This document shows positions 56,128 through 64,000 of a stretch of 64,000 nt of DNA, one piece after another; within the stretch, counting starts at the first letter, position 1, and each line of letters starts with the position of its first letter. The notes below the pieces were generated by a model. The model was not told the origin of the DNA, made no database searches, and saw only the letters and a program-made list of their open reading frames with translations. The DNA is taken from the NCBI GenBank assembly GCA_024734495.1, contig JALMQS010000187.1:20282871-20346870 (forward strand), read 5' to 3'. Source of the stretch: Forficula auricularia (taxonomy: Eukaryota > Arthropoda > Insecta > Dermaptera > Forficulidae). Made by a program: the position numbers and the translations under genes.

Positions 56128-56770
56128 AATTTTTCGTTTATTGGGCCACGCAGGTGGGGCCTCCACTAACAAAAAATATTTACATAGTCGGGTGAATTTA
56201 ATTATAGGAGTATTTACATAATATATTTACAATTTTTTTTCTTTATACAATTTCTAGCGCATGGCGATTTCCCTATAAGTTCTCCTGTTGAAGCTATAAA
56301 AATTCATCAAAGAACCCCTCATCGCCCTGAAGGTCATATCGCACAAAGTTCTCTGGGAAATTCCCGGGGCGACAAGGGGAGGCACCTCTTTATGCCACCA
56401 CACTCCCTTCCACGAGAGTGTGATGGCTTCAACTCTCACAGAACCCGAGCCCACCCCAAACCTTGCTGCAATGTTGCTCACCAGACTGGAGTTGCCCTTA
56501 TAATAATTGATTTTGTTTCTGTGGGCAACCCCCAGTCCGAGAGCGCTGACACTATCTGCACATCCAGAACCCACACCGTCCCCGACCCGTCCTTCGCCAC
56601 GATGTCTGGCTTCCTGTTCCCGGCCGAGCTCTGATATAAATATTCGAGCTCGACCCACATTCCCTTTTTTATTAGTTCATCGGCCAGACGTCTAGCCACG
56701 GCATCAAGCCTCCTGAGCCTTCCATCGTGCGTCCGCCCACACAACTGGAGAATATGCGCTGTCGTTTCAG
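56128..56770 (-). pseudogene. R2-type retrotransposon, restriction-like endonuclease, frameshifted
   Basis: The first minus-strand frame (56744 to 56478) has CGRTHDGRLRRLDAVARRLA, then RKPDIVAKDG and VWVLDVQIVSALSDW. This is the zinc-knuckle and PD..D pattern of the restriction-like endonuclease at the C-terminus of R2-group elements. Homology then moves to a second frame (KINYYKGNSSLV, then VEAITLSWKGVWW, to a stop near 56254), so one frameshift lies near 56515-56530. The position often held by histidine after the RR pair is leucine here, a possible lost zinc ligand. The reverse transcriptase is missing. The fragment is nested in repeat family A. Confidence 0.8.
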
Positions 56771-56992
56771 TTAAGAGCTGATTAGATTTTGGCGCATATC
56801 AACCCAAAATTATGGGGGAGTGGAGGGGGGGTTAAAAATTAAAAATCTAGGCCATTTGAGTAAACTCAACCAAATTTTGTATACATAATCAGTAGACCCC
56901 CAGAAGTCTAAAAATGCAAAAACTAACCCCCAAAATGGAGGGTCAAAAAATGGAAATCTTGGCCATTTACCAAACTCAAACAAATTTTATAA

Positions 56993-57310
56993 ATAAATAA
57001 ATCTTTATTCCTCGACCTGCTTAGAGGCACAAGTCCTCGGTGGCTAGGTCCTCCAAACATCAATACAATCTAGCTATAATACATTAATAAACATCAATAC
57101 AAATTAATTACAACAATTTAACAAAAAAAAAAAAAAGAAAAAGAAAAAAAAATAGAAATGTATGCTCATTAACAAATATCATGACCTAGATTTCCATCAA
57201 AAGACAAAAAGTAATTTAAAAATTCCGCAAAAAAAAACCGATACCAGGAGCAAGCGACGCATTAGCCATCCCGGCATTTGCCATAAGTTGTTAAGGAAAC
57301 CTGGTTTGTG
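56993..57310 (-). pseudogene. non-LTR element 3' tail insertion
   Basis: On the minus strand the sequence ends GAGGAATAAAGATTTATTTA after 'acctagccaccgaggacttg', a polyadenylation-like LINE or SINE tail. It interrupts repeat family A after 'aacaaattttat'. There is no coding sequence. Confidence 0.5.
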
Positions 57311-57469
57311 TTTTCCCACTGATTATATACATAATCAGTGGGAAAACAGAAGTATAAAAATTCAAAAACTAACCCCTCCCCCCCATTACATGATTATAAA
57401 TAATTTTAGGGGCCAGGTTGTATGGTAAAGTCAAGTGGATGGCCACATCAGAACACGTCAGCTTATTTT

Positions 57470-58095
57470 GAATTAAGGGAGGAACTTTATCTACTTAGCT
57501 AGTTCCGTACCTTTTATATTCTAGTCCTTTTCAATAGGTTTGATTTAATTTTCTTGAACCAATTGATTTTTTTTTATCATAAAAATATTGAAGTGAAACG
57601 CAACAAAATTCCCCTTGTTCTCCTTTCCCTGATGGGAGAATTCCTAAAACAATCCAAATTAATTTATTTAAAGAAAAACTTGGCAAATTTTCTTTTCTTT
57701 CAAATATGAGAAAATTTTTATTATATTAAATAAAATAATGATAAATAATTTCACATGTAGTAGGTACAAGACTTGCTCTAATAGTATATTCTACTATATT
57801 ATAAGTAAGTATATATAATTAAACAAGATTGCATTTTTCTTTATTTTCACATTGCCATATATGAATTTCATTCTCCTCCTGTTGCAATTGTATTATAATA
57901 TAGTTTTAAAGTTTGTTCTTTTTATTTTAATTTTTTATTCAACAGGTAATAATTTATTACAATGATGCAATATTAAAGAGGGGGCGGAGATTGTTTGTCA
58001 TGTTTTACTTCCTCATTATTATAATAACAATTCGTTTATAGCGAATATTTACGTTATCTATTTGCAAAACGTGTTATTGTTTAAGTTGTCTTTTA
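57470..58095. other. AT-rich stretch, nothing recognised
   Basis: No gene or shared repeat was seen. Confidence 0.35.
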
Positions 58096-58099
58096 GAAA

Positions 58100-58225
58100 T
58101 TGAAATACCCCCCCCCCCCACTGTACCCCACCTCTTACACCCGCCACATCCACCCCACTGTCACCTCCACCACCGCACCCAGCTTTTGCATTTCTAGCCT
58201 TCTAGTGGGCCACATATTATGTGTA
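58100..58225 (-). mobile_element. Helitron-like fragment
   Basis: The reverse complement, 'ccactagaaggctagaaatg' followed by a G-rich run, matches 51172-51240 of the Helitron-like element. Only this part is present. Confidence 0.55.
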
Positions 58226-58447
58226 TATAAGTATATAAATAAATACCTTATAGCTATTTTTTTAATTATATATCAATTTATCGAGTTTTATAATTAATTA
58301 AATTGGCAAATTCTAATATATAATAGTATTTGTAATGAATTATTAGTGGGATATAAAATTAAAAATCCAATTAATTATTATAAAAGGAAATTGAATAAAA
58401 ATGTAATTATACCTGTGAATAATTATTTCAATTAACAAAAAATAAAA

Positions 58448-59073
58448 ATTAATTTAGAATTCCACGGAGTAAACTCGCGAGCAAATCCACTCAACGGAAT
58501 TTTTAACAAATTATAAGTAAATTTGTTTTTCTAGTATATTTATACAAATATAGAAAATTATCAAATTAATTAAATTAATCTTAAGAAATTCAAAGAGAAA
58601 TTCAAAGATGTTTTTATAAAGCGAAGTTTAGAGAATACTTAGCGAGACTACCGTTTTATAAGAACCATTGAGGTCCAGCTGATTCTCCATCCTGAACCAA
58701 GAGAGCGAAAAAAGATATGGTCCATCTGGATGTTACCCGGTATCAATCCGCGCATAGCCCGCATGATACCCCACCCCGGACCACCCAGAGGGACATGGCA
58801 TCTCAAGTTCTTATATATTACTCTCTCGATTCAGACGCCTTTTACAAGTCTATTCTTACATAGAGAGATGATACAAATTAATTTAGAATTCCGCGGAGTA
58901 AACTCGCGAGCAAATCTACTCAACGGAATTTTTAACAAATTATAAGTAAATTTGTTTTTCTAGTATATTTATACAAATATAGAAAATTATCAAATTAATT
59001 AAATTAATCTTAAGAAATTCAAAGAGAAATTCAAAGATGTTTTTATAAAGCGAAATTTAGAGAATACTTAGCG
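58448..59073 (+). repeat. direct repeat pair, 197 bp, offset 429
   Basis: The unit starting 'attaatttagaattcc' (58448-58644) recurs at 58877-59073 almost unchanged. The 232 bases between (58645-58876) are more GC-rich and not recognised. A tandem 429 bp unit or a mini-element with direct terminal repeats would both fit. The ends are not TG..CA. Confidence 0.75.
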
Positions 59074-59084
59074 TGATACCGTGA

Positions 59085-59235
59085 TAGATCGAAATGTCAA
59101 CACAAATCCCTCCTTACCCGTGAATTTCATCCAAACCGTTAAAGCCGTTTTCGAGAATCGGTTTCTCGAAAACGGCTCCTACGATTTCGATAAAATTCAC
59201 GGGTTAGGCGGATTTGAGGGTTGAGAATACGATCT
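59085..59235. repeat. palindrome, family N
   Basis: The arms share 'acccgtgaattt', 'gccgttttcgaga' and a 'gatagatcg'/'cgatctgtc' outer end. One half recurs at 61945-62025 ('attcacgggttaggtgg' then 'cgatctgtcacgg'). Confidence 0.7.
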
Positions 59236-59574
59236 GTCAAGTGTCTTATCTTTAATTTGATAGGTATTTTGTTAATTTTCTCTAGGTAAAACAAATTCTT
59301 TTCAATGAATATCAAATTATTTGTTCTTATTTTTCGTTGATAAGAAGAAAAATGAAAGAATTTGTGGAATTTTTCCATAATTTTAACTGAACGCAGACAA
59401 GTACAAAAAATCACCTCTTCATCGTTATTTTAAAGGAATTCAATTTTTAATTAACAGAGATTGTGGTGTTGGTTCAAGGAGAAACATCATTAATAAAGAT
59501 TAATAAATGAATTTAACTTTTAAGGACCAATCATAGATTTTAGAGAAAATATTTTTCCATTGCATATCAGAGAG

Positions 59575-59665
59575 GTTCGTCCCCTTAGGAATCGAACCCA
59601 AGCTCTAACTAAGCTTGCCGGGCCGTTAGCCAAACCTTTAAGACAAACATCTCTCTGACATGGTG
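59575..59665 (-). repeat. tRNA-like module
   Basis: On the minus strand 'tttggctaacggcccgg' matches an A box and 'gggttcgattcct' a B box. The arms do not close as a tRNA, so it is probably a SINE head. Confidence 0.5.
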
Positions 59666-60059
59666 GTGACTTGGCCGACGCAGCATAGCGATTAATTAAT
59701 TAATTTTTGAATATGCATTTATTTGCTCCCTAATTATTTTAGAGTTAATGTTCTTATAGGTTTTTTGTAGAGAAAAAATACTGAATCCGAACATATTTTT
59801 GTTTTCAAATTTTGAAATTTCAGAACCGTAATAATCAACATTATAAATAATTGTATTTTTACAAAAATCACTGAGGCCATGGAATTATTTAAACAAACAA
59901 GGCATTTTCATTTGTTGTTTCTATTTGACGTTTAATAGTGATGTCTTTAGTGATTATTTTAGAGCATAATTTGCTTTCGTCCGTCTTATTCTTCCTGTCA
60001 TCCTGCCAATTATAACGAAAATCTTCAACGTACTAATTACCTCTTCCTTCTTTCCCTCC

Positions 60060-60408
60060 TGCTGGAAATCTGCCAAGGTTACCCCTATACCTAAAATCAA
60101 TAAGCCCGGCTCTTGCTCCGACTACAGGCCTATTAGTGTTCTCCCTGTTATCTCTAAAGTCTTTGAAAAAATATTATACTCCCAGATAATGGGACACATT
60201 GACCGAACTCATTTTCTTATCCCATTCCAGTCAGGTTTCCGCCCCGGGCACAGTTGTGCAACTGCGCTTCTGAAGGTCACCGACGACTGTAGGGCAATTA
60301 TAGAAGAATCTGGATCCGCTATCTTGGTGCTCCTTGATTTTAAAAATGCTTTTGGCTCTGTCGATCATAGCATCCTAGTTCGTAAACTGCATGACCTAGC
60401 GGTCAACC
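60060..60408 (+). pseudogene. LINE reverse transcriptase, N-terminal palm fragment
   Basis: Translation reads VTPIPKINKPGSCSDYRPIS, then KVFEKILYSQIM, then FQSGFRPGHSCATALLKVTD, then ILVLLDFKNAFGSVDHSIL. These are reverse-transcriptase motifs 1 to A of a Jockey/CR1-type LINE, with the motif A aspartate retained in LLDF. The YxDD motif is not reached because the sequence breaks at about 60408 into repeat family A. Confidence 0.85.
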
Positions 60409-60455
60409 TGACCCCTCACTTATATTTAATATTTAATAAAATTATTTATAATAAC
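60409..60455 (-). repeat. sliver of repeat family A
   Basis: 'caacctgacccctcacttat' and the AT-rich bases after it match the interior of family A near 1350-1400, inverted. It joins two unrelated LINE fragments. Confidence 0.65.
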
Positions 60456-61132
60456 CAAGGTCCTAGTATGTACAAAAAAAGAACAAACGAGACAGGAATA
60501 CATCAAAATTAACCAAGAAAACCTAGAAGGAGTTAAGGAATTCCGCTACCTAGGAAGTAAAATAACATGGGATGGGAGGAGCGAAAACGAAATTAAATCA
60601 AGAATTGCCCAAGCAAAAATGGGGTTTAATTCAAAACAAAAACTACTCTGCTCCTCCTCAATCAGCTTAGAAAACAGGAAGTTGCTATTGAAGACATATG
60701 TATGGAGCATAGCCATGTACGGGTGTGAAACCTGGACAATTAGAAAAGCGGAGAGAAAGAGATTAGAGGCTTTCGAAATGTGGTGCTACAGAAGAATGAT
60801 GAATATCAAATGGATGGATAAAATTACAAATGAAGAAGTTCTTGGAAGAATCGGAGAAAGAAGAAGCCTTGTGGGAAGAGTCTGAAGAAGAGAAGAGGTC
60901 AGATGATGGGGCACACACTGAGACATGGGGGACTGCTTAGGGATATCTTGGAGGGGAGGTGGGAAAGAAAATGGGAAGGGGAAGACCCAGATTAGAATAT
61001 TTCAACCAAATAATTGGGGATATGGGATGCCAGACATTTAGAGAGGTTAAACAGCTGGCGGGGGACAGAGTCGAGTGGAGACGGATTGTTGCATCAAACC
61101 AGTCTTAGGACTGTATACTCAATGATGATGAA
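60456..61132 (+). pseudogene. BovB/RTE-like LINE C-terminus with frameshift
   Basis: In frame from about 60457, the product has NQENLEGVKEFRYLGSKITW, then VWSIAMYGCETWTIRKAE, then RLEAFEMWCYRRMMNIKWMD and ITNEEVL. This layout is known from BovB/RTE-group reverse transcriptases. The frame closes at TGA 60883-60885, and homology resumes in another frame to the C-terminal end shared with 34682-34841. The palm and endonuclease are missing. Confidence 0.8.
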
Positions 61133-61139
61133 GGTCCAG

Positions 61140-61295
61140 GGAAGTCGAATTGTAAAGTCCGCTTTCCTATTGTCAAAAAGGGGCCTTCGAGCATCAAAAA
61201 GAAGCCGATCTCCAAAATATTGCCCTTAAGAATACTATATAATATTCATCTAGATTAATTTGTAACAACGCTTAGAGAAATTTCTCTAAAAAAAT
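61140..61295. other. nothing recognised
   Basis: A short stretch between the LINE relic and a tRNA-like module; no feature seen. Confidence 0.3.
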
Positions 61296-61299
61296 TACG

Positions 61300-61373
61300 C
61301 TCTTGTCTAGAATCGAACCGACGAACTCTTGAACTATATTCATTGGCTCTACCGATTACTCCATTGCGACATT
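61300..61373 (-). repeat. tRNA-like module
   Basis: On the minus strand 'tggagtaatcggtagagcc' is A-box-like and 'cggttcgattctag' B-box-like, at near-tRNA spacing. The arms pair poorly, so this is a SINE head or tRNA pseudogene, not a functional tRNA. Confidence 0.45.
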
Positions 61374-61379
61374 AATATT

Positions 61380-62890
61380 TATATCTTGATTTCTGTTACT
61401 AAAACTATATATTTTTGATTTGGACTTTGTGTCGAGATAATATTGTATTCATTTGAACTCGAATGAAAATGAAAAAACACCAATAGATTTTAAATTAAGA
61501 AACATTGAATATATATTAATTAACGAGGCAAATTTGAAATATAATTGTCAGCGCGGCTCCAATCGATTTTCATTAACCAGGCAAATTTGAAATTCTAATT
61601 TCTAATTTGGACTCGAATTTTGAAATGAAAGACTCCAATTCATTTTGAATTAAGAAACATTAAATATATTGATCAGTATCCTCCCCCCCCCCCCCCCCCT
61701 CGCCACTCAAAGGTTAAAGAGGCGAAGCTTTTAAGAGACGATGTATTTTCGGTAGTTTACCGGTATACATTTGGAGTGTGGTTTTTTAAGAGGAATAAAA
61801 TTTTTGGATCGAGACGCTGTCCGCCAGGGCACCAGCCCGGAGGGCCGAGTTCGAGGGCGTGCCGAAGGCACGCACGAAAAGCTCGTAATTATATATTTAT
61901 TTAAGGAAATAAATTCTCGAGGCACAACAATATTTGTATCTTTGTTCTATTTTGAAAACGGCTCTACCTTGATGAAATTCACGGGTTAGGTGGTTTTTGG
62001 GTTGACAATTCGATCTGTCACGGTCTCATCTCCGGGTAAATTGTTTTTGATGGGTTTTTTCGTAATCAAATTAATTATTCTCAGGTAGAAAAATACCAAT
62101 CATGGATTTTTAAAAAAGGTCTGTCTTTTACTTTTGTACCCAGACAGACAATGGGTTGGGTTAATTCATTGTCCTCAAAGGTCTTGAAGAAGTATTGTGA
62201 TTGTGGTTTTTAACATATTTTGTTCTCCCTAAACGTTAGAATAGAGTATACCTTTTTATCAAGCTTTTAACTGAAGGAAAAAGTTACCGAGCATCGCTCG
62301 ATGCCTCCAGGAACTTACTATTATCCGAGCTAATGGTAATGACGTAGATATTTTCAATTTGAATTTTGATTGACTTTGAATTTCCTCTTTCTATTCGGTT
62401 GAATAATAATTTATTTCTTCTTCTTTTTTTCTATTATATTATAGAATTGCAATGAAAGGGAGATTGTCTTTATTGTTTCTATTACTGATGCATTGCATTG
62501 CATATTGAAAGTGCATTCTTTTATTTTCTTAATTCTCTCTCTGTGTGTGTGTGCCATCACCCCCCCCCTCCTCAACCTTAATCTTCAACTTTTTCTTTAA
62601 TTCTTCGTCAATCCCTTCACCTGCATGCTAGATCAATTAAGAGATAATCTCTACGAATTGTCTCTATAGAAAGACGATTGCACAAACAACACATAATAGA
62701 CACATAACATCGGTAAATTTTTCTTATTAATTCTTTATTCATTAAAAAAAATACATTCTAATTATTTATTTCAATTTCATCTGATCCCCGTATATTCATA
62801 TTTTTATATTAAATAAATTTTCGACCACACTGTATATTCGTATTTTTATAACAAATGAAGTTTGGGCCACCCTGTATATTCATATTTTGA
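61380..62890. other. AT-rich stretch with repeat traces
   Basis: It contains a half copy of palindrome family N (61945-62025), the hairpin motif at about 62283, poly-C runs at 61682 and 62560, and no credible coding frame. Confidence 0.4.
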
Positions 62891-62894
62891 TAGT

Positions 62895-63990
62895 AAACTA
62901 GCTGCATGCCCCCCCCCCCCCCGTCTGATCTTAGTTAACTCCTTCCTAATTAACTTGCTGTTTACATACTTACCTTGTTGATTTCATCATTTAATTAGCT
63001 GTTTTCATATTTAACCCATAGTTCAAATATTTAACCACGGTTCAAATAACGTAACTCTCAATTTTCTTAGTTAACTCCTCGTTTTCCTAATTAACTCGCT
63101 GTTTACATACTTACCTTGTTGATTTCATATTTAATTAGCTGTTTTCATACTTAACTCACGGTTCAAATACTTAACCACGGTTCAAATACTTAACTCTCAA
63201 TTTTCTTAGTTAACTCCTCGTTTTCCTAATTAACTCGCTGTTTACATACTTACCTTGTTGATTTCATATTTAATTAGCTGTTTTCATACTTAACTACGGT
63301 TCAAATACTTAACTCTCAATTTTCTTAGTTAACTCATCGTTTTCCTAATTAACTCGCTGTTTACATACTTACCTTGTTGATTTCATATTTAATTAGCTGT
63401 TTTCATACTTAACTACGGTTCAAATACTTAACTCTCAATTTTCTTAGTTAACTCCTCGTTTTTCTAATTAACTCGCTGTTTACATACTTACCTTGTTGAT
63501 TTCATATTTAATTAGCTGTTTTCATACTTAACTACGGTTCAAATACTTAACTCACGTCAAATTTTCTTAACTCTCAATTTTCTTACTTAACTCGTTTTTC
63601 TAATTAACTCGCTGTTTACATACTTACCTTGTTGATTTCATATTTAATTAGCTGTTTTCATACTTAACTACGGTTCAAATACTTAACCACGGTTCAAATA
63701 ACTAACTCTCAATTTTCTTAGTTAACTCCTCGTTTTTCTAATTAACTCGCTGTTTACATACTTACCTTGTTGATTTCATATTTAATTAGCTGTTTTCATA
63801 CTTAACTACGGTTCAAATACTTAACCACGGTTCAAATAACTTAACTCTCAATTTTCTTAGTTAACTCCTCGTTTTTCTAATTAACTCGCTGTTTACATAC
63901 TTACCTTGTTGATTTCATATTTAACTAGCTGTTTTCATACTTAACCCACGATTCAAATACTTAACCCACGGTTCAAATACTTGGGGAATA
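62895..63990 (-). mobile_element. Helitron-like end followed by tandem array
   Basis: Read on the minus strand, a poly-G run is followed by 'gcatgcagctagttt', matching the AGCTAGT terminus of the other Helitron-like copies. On the plus strand side, units containing 'ctgtttacatacttaccttg' recur at about 62957, 63098, 63238, 63357, 63476, 63611, 63749 and 63887, with steps of 119 to 141 bases. Length variation comes from extra 'acggttcaaatacttaac' sub-repeats. Whether the array belongs to the element is inference. Confidence 0.7.
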
Positions 63991-64000
63991 CTTTGAATGG

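Larger units (their letters stand above)
55827..57468 (+). repeat. interspersed repeat family A, copy with nested insertions
   Basis: It starts 'actttaccatacagtgtatg' and ends 'catcagaacacgtcagctta'. It is split by an R2-type retrotransposon fragment (56128-56770) and by a second LINE/SINE-like tail (56993-57310). Confidence 0.75.

Noticed and set aside
56392..56695. Plus-strand frames of 62-80 codons
   Set aside because: They are antisense shadows of the R2-type endonuclease on the minus strand.
58448..59073. Short LTR retrotransposon with 197 bp LTRs
   Set aside because: The repeats do not begin TG and end CA, no primer binding site or polypurine tract is visible, and the interior is only about 230 bases.
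61300..61373. Functional tRNA gene
   Set aside because: A and B box-like segments are present but the acceptor, D and anticodon arms do not pair properly.
62930..63990. Possible CRISPR-like regular repeats
   Set aside because: The units are 119-141 bp tandem repeats without unique spacers, in a eukaryotic context.

Overview
This window looks like gene-poor eukaryotic nuclear DNA, most likely from an insect or other arthropod. It is strongly AT-rich, and nearly all recognisable sequence is transposable elements and their relics: non-LTR retrotransposon fragments, a Penelope-like endonuclease, hAT-like and pogo-like MITEs, Helitron-like ends, tRNA-derived SINE pieces and satellites. The species call is inference. 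The only intact conventional gene I can support is one tRNA-Pro(TGG) on the minus strand at 10901-10972. A possible short first coding exon (48389-48458) is speculative. A 100-N assembly gap lies at 47818-47917.

Layout. 1-8 kb: interspersed repeats, a Helitron-like 3' end with a G-rich minisatellite, a pogo-like MITE, two copies of a large foldback element and a hammerhead-bearing element. 8-13 kb: a SINE, a seven-unit ~180 bp tandem array, the tRNA gene, a MITE and a LINE reverse-transcriptase C-terminus. 13-19 kb: foldback elements with hammerhead ribozymes, and a duplicated segment whose copies are interrupted by different DNA transposons. One of those insertions splits a second tRNA-Pro copy. 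20-22.7 kb: a ~1.3 kb foldback followed by a Penelope-like GIY-YIG endonuclease ORF with a hammerhead-like motif downstream. 24-36 kb: more foldbacks, LINE fragments and tRNA-like modules. 36.4-46.7 kb: a ~10 kb satellite of ~258 bp monomers. 48-62 kb: repeated copies of one large family, an R2-type endonuclease relic, a Helitron-like element and a three-part LINE chimera. 62.9-64 kb: a tandem array adjoining a Helitron-like end and reaching almost to the window edge.

The most interesting system is a set of short non-autonomous elements carrying hammerhead ribozyme motifs (CUGANGA, stem II, GAAAC, then GUC or a close variant). Several are flanked by 11-12 bp target-site duplications, and several are tandem or head-to-head. 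A Penelope-like endonuclease ORF with its own hammerhead-like motif lies in the same window. Penelope-like elements are known to carry hammerhead motifs in their terminal repeats. My inference is that these short elements are retrozyme-like parasites mobilised by Penelope-type machinery. In one case (20965-21142) the other arm of the host foldback supplies the empty target site, so the 12 bp duplication can be read directly.

All functions are read by eye from sequence. No homology search, folding or alignment program was run. Element boundaries without an explicit target-site duplication are approximate to about 10-30 bases.
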